From assembly GCA_014925825.1 (NCBI GenBank), contig JACGCK010000031.1, positions 248,001 to 312,000 on the forward strand: 64,000 nucleotides of DNA, given 5' to 3'. Source of the DNA: Pholiota molesta. Taxonomy: Eukaryota > Basidiomycota > Agaricomycetes > Agaricales > Strophariaceae. The translations under genes and the position numbers were made by a program. Shown piece after piece: positions 45,104 to 56,828 of this stretch (position 1 is its first letter; each line of letters starts with the position of its first letter). The notes under the pieces are model-generated. The model searched no databases, was not told the DNA's origin, and saw only the letters and a list, made by a program, of their open reading frames with translations.

Positions 45104-46058
45104 TCAGGGGTGATGAGGCAGGCTCCTTCGAGGTGAGCGAGAGCGACCACGCCGCGGCTGATTTCTTCCTACAGGCGATTTAGAACGGGATCTGGAGCCA
45201 GTGTGGTACGGATGACGCCCCCGGACAGCGTGAGCACTGGCATGTGCGCGCGAAGGGGAATGGTTTCGACCAGATGAGAGCTGATGATCTATGGCTGGGC
45301 GTCTTGCCTTCCTTTGGGCTTGCGGTGCATGCAAATTAGGGTTGTGCGTGGAGGAGACACTGTGAACTGTTGGCTGTGTTGAGCTTTCTGCTTGGGCTTT
45401 GGGCTGCTTTTTCTTTTTGGGCTTGGCTACGAGTGCACGGAGATCGTCAAGCGGGATTGTGGGCGTATGACCAGGATGGAGCGCTTCAAAGCCAGGATGC
45501 GGGCTAGAGGGTGGCACATTAGGAGGAGGGGGACTCCAACCAGCATGAGGCTCTAAGATATTGTTATTTTGATGAGCTTGACGTTGTGAGGACGCGGCGA
45601 AGATGGTACATACCCATTGCCACCTTGAGCGCCTCAACCCCAGCGTGAGGCATAGGGACTTCTGTTACACCCGTCTTGTCACTTTTCCAAGGCTTCATAC
45701 CCACAGGTCGAGCTTCCTTCTCCGGGCTGAGCGCAACGTTCCCATACAAACTCGTCTCAGGGTGGAAGGCCTTCACGTCCTGTTGTGGTGGATCGTGGGG
45801 CAATTTTTTAGATATCATAGCAATCCCGTATTTCCCATTATCCCGTGGTCCATCGAGGACGACACCTGGGTGTATGGTGACGTCTTTCGGAGCTCCGTGC
45901 TCGTACTCGCCAGGTCTGACCCCGACGATATCGCCTGTGCCATAAGTCTGGACAGGCAACTCGTGGCCTGAGTTTGAGTCACCTTCGCTTGTCGGCACTG
46001 GTATAGCGATGACCCGCACCAGGACGCTCAAAGCGATTAAGCAGATTCGGAAGTACAT
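45104..46058 (-). CDS. Secreted protein of unknown function with basic, RS-rich tail
   Basis: Starts MYFRICLIALSVLVRVIAIPVP, a clear signal peptide with a likely cleavage near residue 18-20. The mature N-terminal half is polar with repeated PHAG/PHPG-E/A motifs: PMPHAGVEALKVAM, EPHAGWSPPPP and SPHPGFEALHPGH. One intron falls after VAM (donor GTATGT, acceptor ATCTTAG). The C-terminal half is strongly basic (KPKKKKQPK, SRSRSKSPVGR, RRGRSRSPRRS) and Ser/His-rich. A secretion signal with an RS-like tail is unusual; possible explanations are a nucleic-acid or polysaccharide-binding secreted protein, or an effector-like protein that re-enters nuclei. I do not recognise the family. Confidence 0.65.
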
Positions 46059-47087
46059 CTTATCTGGTAAAGTATTTTCATGATGAGTCGCTTTAGGTAT
46101 GATAGATAACATGTTGTATCCTCGCACCAAAGTATTCGGAAGGTCAAATGAGAATCTGGCGTCGAAGGAGTCCAGCTCGCTTTCGTGATGGTGTAAAGTC
46201 CAGCTTTGCACGACGATGATAGAGACTAGCTCTGTGAAGACCGAGGATAAGTTCAAGGGCCTTATAAGTAAATCACAGGCTGTCGGCGCCGATTCAGGAT
46301 ACTTACCTATTGCATAGCCTTCTTTTCCCGAAGGTGATTCTATCGGAAGGTTTAAGCCTTTCCGGAGACGAATTTGCTGACTCAGTCGTCAAGTCGAGAT
46401 GAATTCGCTGACAGCCACACTTGAAAGTAAAGTTAGAAGGTCATTCAAACATCGAAGCCTTCATGATCATCCACAATGCCCAAAAATGAGACACTGGGCG
46501 TCAGATGGTAGGGCTGTGGGCTCTCAGTGTGAGAAGCTTGCAGAACAGCCAGAGAACAGCCATTTGAAGCAGTTGGGAGATCATGATGAAAAAGATCATG
46601 AATTTTTGATGCATTCCCATCAATGGCCCCTCAATAGCCCGCTATTCCGTAATCTGCGCATAATTATGCGCGGGCAGTCTGGGCGTTGGGCGATCTTTCA
46701 GATAAAAATAATTTTATGTCAAGTCGACGGAGTTTCTTTACTTATTATTGGAACAGGTGAGAGTAACGACTCTTATACGATCTTTCGAAGCAAGATAAGA
46801 ACAGCCAAACTGCGTTAGAATAGCAAGTATGCGCAGAAAGCCCTTTTATACCTATATAATTGTACTCAGATCATGTAGGAGATTGCTATGCGAAGAAAGG
46901 CAGATTGCGAAAAGACATACCCCTAGCCATCTACTAGAATCTCTTGTGGACGGAAAAACCTGTAGAACGATGGATGAAAAAAGGATTAGAATGTTTTCGG
47001 AATGAAAGTTGATTTTACAGAATACAGGTACACTGCTAATGGCTACAGCTCAATGAGTCCAAATACGAAGGAACGAAGGAGGCACAA
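46059..47087. other. Intergenic stretch with one doubtful open frame
   Basis: A plus-strand frame at 46399-46818 (139 residues, MNSLTATLESKVRRSF) has no domain, signal or splice support and is probably chance. The rest has no gene. Confidence 0.45.
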
Positions 47088-50000
47088 TCATGAGGCGGAG
47101 CGAGGTAGATGCTGATTGTTGAGGGGTAACTTGTCTCCTAGAACCTGCCTGAGGAGCAGCTCAACCCTTTCACGCTCTTCGCGAGCGCGCTGGAGCTCCT
47201 CTAACACCCGCATCTCTCGCTGCTCATAAACTTCTCCCATTATTCCGAGGCTCCCCAAGGCGACGTCGAGTGCGCGCCTGAGGCTTTCCGCAGAACCAGA
47301 ACTTCCATCAGAGCCATCCCCACCAGAAGAACCAGAGGATACCATCAACCGATCGACCAATGATGACTTATCGGGGCGCGTTGCCCGCCTTTGGGAGGCT
47401 ACATGAGTGAATCCAGCGCGAATTTGACTCATGCTCGTCGAGTTTACAATAAGAGGCTGCCTTCGGATCGAACGAGATCTAAGACTATGCAACCTTGTGG
47501 TGTGTGAAGGTGAGGCCAGGAGGACCATAGTCGCGTCTGTCTGGCGATCCAAGGCTTGGAACTAAATCAATATGATATGAGCACCAATGCAAGAATATGA
47601 TGGACAGATCAAAAAACTGACCGCTTGAATGAGGTTCTCCCATCCAACTTCCCATTTCCTTCGCCGCTTGCTTATATTCCGAACAAAGGCAGGGTGATAT
47701 TCGAGATCGAGCAGGTCCTCGTAATCTTCATCTTCATCTTCGTCAACCCATTCTGCATCATCTTCGACATCTGTGGATTCTGTGGCAGAAGTTGTCACTA
47801 TAGGAGGCGGTAAAGGCGCGCTTGTAGTATGATCTGGCTGCACACTGTTCGGGCGCTCCTCTCCCGCGGTGCTCGTCTCCTCTCCAGAAGACGAAAGCTC
47901 GGGGCTCGTCTCTCTGGGCTGCGTGCTCTCAACCCGCGGGGCGGCTTTCGGCTGTACGAATGTCGCTTGGCCTGGTAACCACCGTCCTTCTTCTTGCTGG
48001 ATATGAAACTCGGTGGGAGCGGTAACGGGATAGGCTGGTGGCTCGGACTCGACTGGATACTGGCGGTGTCTGCCATCGCGGCGGCCATCGTCCTTTGTGT
48101 GTGCAGATACGCCCAATGATTATAGAGGTCGGATGGCAGTGGCGTTGCTCGGGGTGATAAAGTGGAGTCTGTGATGTTGCCCTGGTTGTTCTGCGCGAAC
48201 ACTTGCCACTGCCTGGCGACCTGTTCTGTGACGGTCGGCTGCTGCTCGAGCGCACCGGGGAAGAACCGGCCTGGGATCTGTCGGTTTCGACGGACGTGCG
48301 CGAAAGGGAAGGGATAAGGCGAGCCAGCGGCAGCGGCTCTCATCCTGTACGCAGGCAAGTCATTGGCGATACCATATGCTGATAGTAATGGTGATGGCGA
48401 AGGTGCGGCTGTCTGGCTATGGGGCGTAGGAGGGATGGGGGCGTCAGGGCGGGGCGAGTGGAGATAGGCGCGGATGTAAGCCGAGGTCGCATCCTCGCCG
48501 TAGCTTTGGAAGTCGTCTGGATATATCTGAGGAGGGTGATAACGGCCGTTGCCATTTTGGTATGGCTCCTGGGCATACGCATAATCCTGGCGCGGTGGAT
48601 AGTTTTGGTATTGGTTTCCATTGGTATTAACTTGAGGTTGTTGACGTGGGTCTGTGTACTGAGAAGGACGCTCTGAGGACTGTGTTGGCTGCGGAGGGGT
48701 AGGATCTATCGGTGACGGCTCTTGCAGAGCACTTTCTACTCCTAACATGACATGGTCGGTAGATCCATTTCTAGGTTTGGCACGAGGCGCGATGAGGCAG
48801 GAGTCATGGTAGGAACGTTCTGTTTAGGATAATATGCGCCCCGATCTTCTCCAGGTAGCGCAACCATTGGTGATGTTGGGGTAAAAGTGGCATCGTCTTC
48901 ATTGCTATCACGGTCTTCGTACTGCCCGTGGTCGTCCTCCTTATGAGGAGATTTATCTTCATCACGATGTTCGAGCTGGTTATTGTGGGAAGCAGCAGTA
49001 TCATATCTTTGGCTGCTGCCATCTGGGTCGAGATCGGAGGACGGCGTAGGCGATGATGAATGGAATGGTTGCTCCACACCCTGATCGTTTACTTGCCAGT
49101 TGGAATGGCCATTGCCATTATTTTTAGCGGTCACTTCGTCCTCCTCCTGCACGGGGAAAAAGCGATCGGGTGTACGAGTAGGTAAGTTCTGCGCAGGGGG
49201 CGTCGGGTTGGCCATCGACACCGCCTGACGCGGCTCAGCATTGGGTTGCCTCCGCATGGCGGGCTGTTCGCGGTTGGCGAATTGTGCAAGATAGCTCGAC
49301 GGATGGGGCTCGCCTGGAATCACGATGGGGACATGTCCGACAGGCGGTTCTGGGGTGTGGGACGGCCCTTGGCCTTGTGCGGGAGGGAACACGTTCGGAG
49401 ATGCAGCAGGTCGATCGCGGGCTTTGGGACTGTCGCGAGACAACTGCTGCTGCTGCTGCTGTTGCTGCTGATCTCGCCATCCACGCTGTTGCCCATTGTC
49501 AGGATTGGGCGGACTCGTCCGCTCAGGCGGGCCGCGGGCGCGGTCGTTATTGCCTCCTTTGCCCGATGGAGGTGAATCTCCGCGAGAGCCGGTGTTATAA
49601 GAATACGGGTGGCCGGGCTGAACAGACTGATATTGCTGCTGATCAGCGCGCTCGATGTCGGCCAAGAGCTCGGGTGTCATTTCAAGATACTCTAATTGTT
49701 GATGTAGCTTATTTGGATAAGATGCTGCGGGCGCACGGGGGGACGGGCGAGTATAGTGAGCATTCACGTTGGGCTGACTGTGGGCCTGCGGTCCAGGAGG
49801 AGGAGACAGCCGGCGTTCATCAGTGAAGGGGGAGGATTAGGATGTGGGGGTGTTGGAAGAAGTCGAGCAACTGCTCCAAGAGGAGGCGAGCGCCTTGCGC
49901 CCGGAATCGGTATCGTCGGGCTAGGTTGTTGCTGTTGCTGATAATCATGATCTTGCGATCCTGGCTGAGGAAGGAAGTGATTGATGGATGGGACCATTGG

Positions 50001-50309
50001 CATGGATAGTGCCTTCACCGCTCTTGGCCTCTCGCGAAGAGATGGCGATGGAGAAGCCTCTCTGGCTGCATGGTTGAGCATGGCTCCTAAAGAAATGGCA
50101 CGATCAGCACTTATCCGACCCCAGCAATCGAATGATAAGAAAGAGGTTCCCAACACCTAGTCAATTAAGATGAAAAGGAGGCCGCCCATCTTCAATCGTA
50201 GGCACAAGACCGCCCATGTGACGGTGAAAGAATGATGATAAACCAACATACCCTGCGTTAATTGCTGTGTCTGTGGTCTCCGAGCTCGTTGTGGGGATTG
50301 ACTAGCCAT
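47088..50309 (-). CDS. Long, mostly disordered conserved protein with C-terminal coiled coil (several apparent frameshifts)
   Basis: Starts MASQSPQRARRPQTQQLTQ at 50309; after an intron (acceptor TTTCTTTAG) it continues GAMLNHAAREASPSP. A long Pro/Gln/Asn/Ser-rich region includes a polyglutamine run near 49450. The better-ordered part follows: HPAFVRNISKRRRKWEVGWENLIQA|FQALDRQTDATMVLLASPS. The C-terminus is a charged helix (EVYEQREMRVLEELQRAREERERVELLLRQVLG), a likely coiled coil. To read the gene end to end a base must be added at three places: near 49828-49832 (C run, NPPPF|TDERRLSPPPG), near 48823-48825 (A run, YYPK|TERSYHDSCLIAPRAKPRNG) and near 47988-47996 (FISSKK|EGRWLPGQATF). The reading after each is sensible and open. 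Function unknown; composition suggests a regulatory or scaffold protein. Confidence 0.75.
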
Positions 50310-51561
50310 GACTCTGCGGGGAGTCTTGTTGGTCTGTATGAAGGGAAGCAGGGAGATGCGATTGAACGAGAAAACGAGGAGCGATTTCTATAGCGTTGGG
50401 ATCATAAAAGGCGCGTTTCCAACGTGTACACTGTCAGCGCACCACACTGAGGGGGAACAACGAGGTCGGCAGCCCGGTTTGGAAGTCCAATTATGCCTCG
50501 AGGCAGGTTCGGCTCTTTCGAGAGAGAACAAGGGGTGGCTGATTGTATTTGTCTTGTGTTTTCGAGCGGCGGTTGGTCGTCTTGTGGGGTAACATTGAGT
50601 CTCTTTCATTTCCGGTTGACACGTACCTTCCATGAATAAAAAGCACTGAGAAAGAAGAAAAGGCCTGGAAAATACAAAAAAAAAAGTCGAACCGTGGTAA
50701 CATGTAAGTGCTTATCTTTGGCTAGAGTGGGTAAACTTTCACAGACCTGCCATTTTTATGAAGAGACCATCAAGACATGTAAACAATTCCCTAGTTAAAT
50801 TGAAATGTCAAGTTCCAAGTGCAAACGAACAAATATAAGCTGAGTACATAACTTGTTATTTCTTTTTGTAATGCATAAAATGGAGGTGGATGTTAATTTT
50901 CAGTTGATTTCAAGAAAGAGGACGGAAAGAAGGACCCCTGACGTTTGGATCAAAGGTTAGATCACAAGATGGTCGAATTTCCGTTTTCGTGTCCGACGCC
51001 CCCAATTTCCGAAAAAAAAAACGAGCAGACTGCAGCCAGCCTAGCCTCAGCCTCTAGGCATCCAAAATCTCAAAAAGTTGTCCGGAATTGAGGATTTAAT
51101 ATTTAGCGCTTAGCCTTGATGCATTGATGTAGCGGCATTGTAGCCTCCCGGCGCCTAAATTATTGATTTTGGCATCCCTATGCAAAGAAAGCTTCGCATT
51201 AACACGCAGGCAGAGACTATAAGATACTTAGACTGGCCAATGTTCCTACCACTTGATTAGACTTGATCATAACGCCCTGGGAAAGGCTTCCAACCAACTA
51301 TGGTGACGAGGCACGAAGCGGCCTGCCGGGCCGGAAGTTTCCTTACCTAATAGTCTAGGGCCTCTTCTAGGCATTCAAAGCACCTTGCAAGCACCTTGGC
51401 TTTTAATTGCTTGTTAATTGCTGTTCCTTTCGAGTCTCCATCATCTTCACTCTTTCATAATCGCTGCCTGGTGCGATAACACACCAGGAAACCATCAAAA
51501 AATGAGCGAAAAGTGATGTCTCTATTCCATAATCTATGTTCGAGCTTATTTCTTAAACTTG
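50310..51561. other. Intergenic stretch of 1.25 kb between divergent genes
   Basis: Promoters of the two flanking genes. AT-rich towards the right, with a poly-A run at 50679-50687 and no coding signal. Confidence 0.55.
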
Positions 51562-53854
51562 ATGCATCGCGATAGATTGTCGCAGGTGTTGAAGTCTTTG
51601 CCACCAGAAGCACAGCAAGCGCTTGTTGAAAAACACCTACTGACGTTAGTCGACTTCATACCGAAAGAAAAAACGAAGCAAAGTGAGTAGGTGTCACTAC
51701 GATGTCTGGTGTCCGGGCGTTAATCTCGTCAAGTTCTCTCGGTCGCGAACCACCTAAAACGCAAGTATGCCGGAGCACCGAAGCTCGATTTAAGAGCGAA
51801 AAGGACCCAGATTACAATGCTGCTTGGCGAGCTGACACGAGATGCCAAATCATCGTTCATCAAGGAGCGAAGTAATAGAGAAGAGCTGCTGTCGGAAATC
51901 GTGCACAGTCTTGTGGGTTGGCTGAATCCTATCTGGGCCACCGTCTACGAACATCGCATCAAATTTCTTCACGCACACAAATGCCTCCTTTTTGTGGCTG
52001 GTGCATTATCCCAACTCGCCGATAACTCTTCGTTAGGAGGGTACGTCATTTTTACTCTCTATGCCCACATACTTGCTAATTGTGAACCTAGATGCAAGTG
52101 TTCTGTCATGAACCTGCCTATCCAGTTTGCGCTGAAGAACAAGCACGACAAAGTTCTCAAACGTTTTTCCGTGATAGGTCCACAGAACCTCCATCGGATA
52201 ATTCTCTGGATATGGCGCGATCTGTTCGTATCTTTACTTGCCTACGGCTCAGATCGAGAGAAAAGCAAAATACCAGACTGCTTGGAAGACATAGAGTTGG
52301 CTCTTGGAATTAGGTCATTGGGACGGTTGGTTTACGGTGGAAAATCAGGTGAGTTTTATAATCCATCTACCTGACATCTTCTGAATGATACCAGGCTCAG
52401 ATGACTTTGCATTTGGAGAAGGCGATTCAGACGACGACGAAGATGAAGACGATGATTTTGAAGACGAAGACGAAGACGATGTCGACTACACATATAGCGA
52501 CCACTCATCTGACGAAGACGATAGCGACAAAGACTACAGCGACGATGGGTCCGATAACTGCACCTGTAACCTCCATGCGCCGTACTGGCCAGAGAAGCAA
52601 AATCGAGAGCGACTAACTCTTCGGGGACACGTGGAGAACCACTTTCTAAAGATCTTTGAGCTCACGCCGTCTCTCGCGATTTACAACACACTCGTCAATC
52701 TCAGTCAGGACGCATTCGAGATTGGCATGCGCATCGAAGGAATACTCGGAAGGATCGCGGGCGATACGCCGAACAACCTGGCCGCGGCTCTCGATATCTA
52801 CATCGCAGACTGTGATGCAGACAGGATAGCATCTCTTCTTGCTTCCTATTCTTACCTTTTGCGACCGCGCGATGCCCCCACATTGCAATGCGCTGTCACC
52901 GTGCTTTATGAGGAGCCGGGGTATCGTGCTCGGAGTATTCAAATCTTGGAAAAGGAGGCCAACGAGTGCCTCCGCTCGATCTGCGGTCTCATCCGCTCCT
53001 GTTTCGCCAATATCGAGACCGACGCGAACAAGAAGGACATGCGGGAGATCCTGAAGCTGCGCAATCCGAGCCCAGAGCGCAAAGCGCGTGTCCAGGACTG
53101 GGTAGACCATGTGATGTCGGCGTCGAGTGGACAGATGCACCCTATGGCGTTTGCGGCGATGATGATGGGCTTGCCTATGATGCCTGGCATGGATGATGGC
53201 GACGATGCGGATATTTTGAGCTACGTCGATTTGGATCAGGATGATCCGGACTTGGATGATCTTAGGGATACGTACCGACCGAATCTCAAGCGATATTCGA
53301 GGGATGGGTCCACGTAGGGCAGACTCTGAAGGGCGGCTCTCTTGTGCTGGCGAAGCTCTATCTTAAGGCTCTTGAAATGATGCCCTGGTTGCGTGCCGCG
53401 GATGTCGTCGAAGAGATGGCGAACAGGTAAGTTTTATTCTTTCCCACCCAAAGCTCAACCCGGAGCAGTGCTCATCTTGTTTGTCAGGCTTAGGGAACGT
53501 CCTAACAAGAACCATGTCCTCGAAGCTCTTCTCAAATTATCAACTTTTGCGAAGCAGCAGCGCAAAAAGCTCGCCCAGGCGCGTACCGAGCTGCAGAAGC
53601 GTAACGCGGCCAAGGCGGAAACCCCACCACCCCCGGCGGCTGCTACTAGTGCTACCCAAGCTCCTTCGAATTCTGCTTCCGCGGCCTCGTCCGCATCGGT
53701 GCCGCCTGCTCCCAACTCAGAGCCACTGTCAACCTCATCAACCCCACCTATTCAGCCAATATACGTTCCACTAGCCTTTGGTGGGCTTTTGCTGAATCCG
53801 GCGCTGCTGCCTGTACCTGATCCGCCCGGCCCAAATGTTGAAGACGTCGATTGA
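51562..53854 (+). CDS. Conserved acidic protein of unknown function (apparent 1-base frameshift)
   Basis: Exons 51562-51682, 51734-52040, 52092-52348, 52395-53426 and 53488-53854 fit in phase, starting MHRDRLSQVLKSLPPEAQQAL. The N-terminal half is helical (IKFLHAHKCLLFVAGALSQL, LHRIILWIWRDLFVSLLAYG). A very acidic linker follows (runs of Asp/Glu around 52400-52550), then a second helical region (HFLKIFELTPSLAIYNTLV, LLASYSYLLRPRDAPTLQC) and a Met-rich segment. At 53291-53292 one base is missing after NLKR. The next frame then continues IFEGWVHVGQTLKGGSLVL and KLYLKALEMMPWLRAADVV, to an Ala/Pro-rich tail ending NVEDVD. I do not recognise the family. The second helical region hints at alpha-solenoid structure, but this is only a pattern. 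Confidence 0.78.
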
Positions 53855-54451
53855 TCTCTCTCGAGTCCTTTCACTGCATTTCGCAAAGCCTTTTTGTCGG
53901 GACAACTTCTTTGTCGTCTCGTTGTATCCAACTACATTTCTCCCATCGCATTCACATTTACATTCAGGCTGCTTTATCACCGCATATCATTTTTTTTCAC
54001 CGCAATAACGCCCAATGTATATAATGCTTGCACACGAATCTCGACGATATCAAGACCTTTCAAAGTAAAATACTGCTTTATATTCTATACGCATCTTATC
54101 AATCCTTTTTGACCTTCGATGATCACATCTAATGACCTTTGTTCGCTGCTGTTGTGGCAAATGCACAAAATTAGATTGAAACAAATTAATAATTCTAATG
54201 TGGTCCACTTAATACAGCCCAGATTCATATCACAACACAGACATGGGAGGCATCAAACCATGATCAAGACATTTCAGCCGCGTATAAATAGGGTCCGAAT
54301 ATATGGACAGATGATATCTCTCCCGAAGAGCAGAGCCAAGGGCTCGTTTCGACGTTTCATACCAAACAGTAAAAGATGTACGTCGTCTTTCTGCTCGCTC
54401 CATCATCATCCACCGCCAGTTTACTCAACTTGATACACAGTCTAATTCAAA
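53855..54451. other. Intergenic stretch with the epoxide hydrolase promoter
   Basis: No gene. A TATA box lies at 54283-54290. Confidence 0.55.
54283..54290 (+). promoter_or_regulatory. TATA box of the epoxide hydrolase gene
   Basis: Consensus TATAAATA, 160 bases upstream of the ATG at 54452. The long distance would imply a 5' leader of roughly 130 bases. Confidence 0.45.
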
Positions 54452-56145
54452 ATGCATCTTGAGCGCTGGCTGCTCTTCTTCTTGTCCGCTGCGACAGTCC
54501 AGGCGACGGCAACGGCGCCGTTCAAACCTTCAGAATATGCGAAGGAGACCGCGCATTGCAAGGCTACGAGGCGAGGCGCTGTGGATGAGGTTGTCGATAT
54601 TCAGCTAAGTAAGTAAGGCTGGTTCTCGACATTCCGATACCGCGGCGGAGGACTGACGAACGACTCACCTCTTAGAATATGTGAATATAAATCCATCGGC
54701 TCCTACTACGTTACTTTTGGTGCATGGCTGGCCGAGTCTATGGAGCACTTGGTCCAACCAGATACAGGAGTTTAAGGTCGGTCTCAGCATTTCGTGGTGC
54801 AATAATAGCGACCCAAAATTAATTTTGCTGAACATTATTTTAAATAGGAGGACTATCATCTCGTTGTTCCGGATTTACGAGGCTTCGGCGAATCCACACA
54901 TCCCGGCGAACCACAGTCCTCGGGGCCTATACCTGATCTCGTTGGGGATTTGGTATGTGTCCTCGAGCACGCGAACGTAACCTCCGCTATCTGTGTTGGG
55001 TACGTCGTCTATCTTCCTTATTTATTTTTCTTGGAACGATAAACTAAGACATGCATTGAACGATAGTCATGACTGGGGCTCGTCTGTGTGCTATGAGGCT
55101 GCCCGGTTGCGTCCAGATATATTCAAGGGCGTAGTGGGCATTGATATCCCTGTACGTTGATCACTTACCTCTAGCTTCACTTTTTTTATTGACGCCTGTA
55201 ATCAATCCAGTATATTCCTTCCTCTGGCCATTTCGTGCCGATAGAAAACTTCTTATCTTTCCTTCCAGCCTTGACATATCAACTGTTTTTCGACTTCAAA
55301 ACCAAGGCAGCCGTTGAAGAACTGGATAGAGATATTCGGAGGACTATACGCGCGACTCTGAGGACTGTGTCCAGTGCGCCGCCGGAGTCGTTTTTGAAAA
55401 GCAGAGATTCGTTCTTGGATGCATGGAATGGAGTCAAGGAGGTAAATTATTTAGTTCGAGGTCGACGCAACGCGCTAATCATTGATTTTAAATAGATTGA
55501 TCCTGTTCCCTTCTTCACGCCAGAAGAAGAGGATTATTTCGTGGAGCAATACGGTATCCAAGGCTTCAAAAATAGTACGTCAACTACGCAACTTCGACAT
55601 TAGCATACCGTTTGTTTATCTTGCCATGTAGCTCTAGGTTTCTATTCCACCAAGGCAAGTGAAAGGTTTTGTTGAGAAATTCCTTTAGCTCGTTAACACG
55701 TCCGAATTATATAGAACCGAAAACAAGCCTACGACCTTGCTCACTCTCAAGGCAATCATACGCTTCCACAGCCAGTGCTGGCCATATACCCGATGAATGT
55801 AATGTTTGTTCTCATCTGGTCCATCCAATCTCACTCATTTTGGGATTGTCTTTAAAGGATCCCGTAGCAAATTGGTCGCTCGTGGCGAACGTAGTGAAGT
55901 CGGCTGAATATATTAAAGATCTGACGACTGAGGTGAATAATCTATGTTTCTGATACTACGATGGGATGGAATTGAACGTTCTGTAGCTTGTGCCAGGTGC
56001 ACATTGGCCTCAACTCGAATCCCCGGGGGAAACTAACAAGGCCATTCGCAAGTGGCTCGATGGTCTCAAGAAGACGGGCGAGGAACCTGGCCAGGAGCCG
56101 GAAAAAGTCCATGAGCATCAAAAACACTTCGCAGACGAATTGTAG
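54452..56145 (+). CDS. Epoxide-hydrolase-type alpha/beta hydrolase with signal peptide
   Basis: Opens epoxides to diols through a covalent ester. The N-terminus MHLERWLLFFLSAATVQATA is a secretion or ER signal. Oxyanion motif: LLLVHGWPSLWSTW (HGWP). Nucleophile elbow: CVGHDWGSSVCYE, with the Asp typical of epoxide hydrolases. Cap domain: FFDFKTKAAVEELDRDIRR. Charge-relay acid candidate: DPVANW. Catalytic His: VPGAHWPQLE. About nine short introns. One (55655-55714) begins GC instead of GT (AAG|GCAAGT...ATAG), and only this reading continues YSTK|NRKQAYDLAHSQGNHTLPQPVL. The Tyr residues of the cap that polarise the epoxide are plausible but not assigned. The neighbouring oxidative enzymes in the window could make epoxides, but no cluster is evident. 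Confidence 0.88.
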
Positions 56146-56828
56146 GATTTATTATGTGCGGTATACGAAACGTATTATTATATACATTTATCTATTCAGC
56201 CTTTGAACGAATGGTGTTTTGGTTCGGAGGTATTCATTCAGAGCTGTCAGGAAGTGATACATGCGGAGAACATGGTCGATTGATTACACATTTTCCAGGA
56301 CAGCTAACTTGGAGTGAGGCAGGAACAACTTGAACAACTTGAAATTGATGCGAGTTCTGATTTCTGAACCTGCTTTTAGTTTCTGACGCATTCTCACTAT
56401 CAGAAAATATGGTCTTTTGATAAGTACGGTCTCAGCTAAAAAATATTGCCCAACATACAGAGAAAGCTGTTTTATTTACTGAGTCCTACAGCAGACCATT
56501 TTCCTTCAGCGTCGAAGGTCAAAAGCTTGAGCAAGTCAAAAGTTCGGCATGACTTCGGCAGTACTAGACTACTATTTCAGGCAGGCGGCCTGATTGGATC
56601 ATGTCATTGTCACGCGGGTGTCACGAGCTGCTGTAGATTTCGCCAGCGAATTGGACACGTCGGTTGGCATTATATTCTCCTCAGCATCCACCATCCTCCT
56701 TCTATCCACCTTCTTTTCTCCCCACTCAGGCCTGGCATTTGCGCCAGGTGAACTTGGATTATAGGCCGTCAATCCAGGGAACCACATACAATCCATCAAA
56801 GACTCAATACACTTGAAGTACAGCCAGA
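56146..56828. other. Intergenic stretch upstream of SEC63
   Basis: No gene. A C/T-rich tract near 56690-56725 precedes the SEC63 start. Confidence 0.55.

Noticed and set aside
46399..46818. 139-residue plus-strand open frame as a gene
   Set aside because: No domain, signal peptide, splice sites or promoter element; ordinary intergenic composition.
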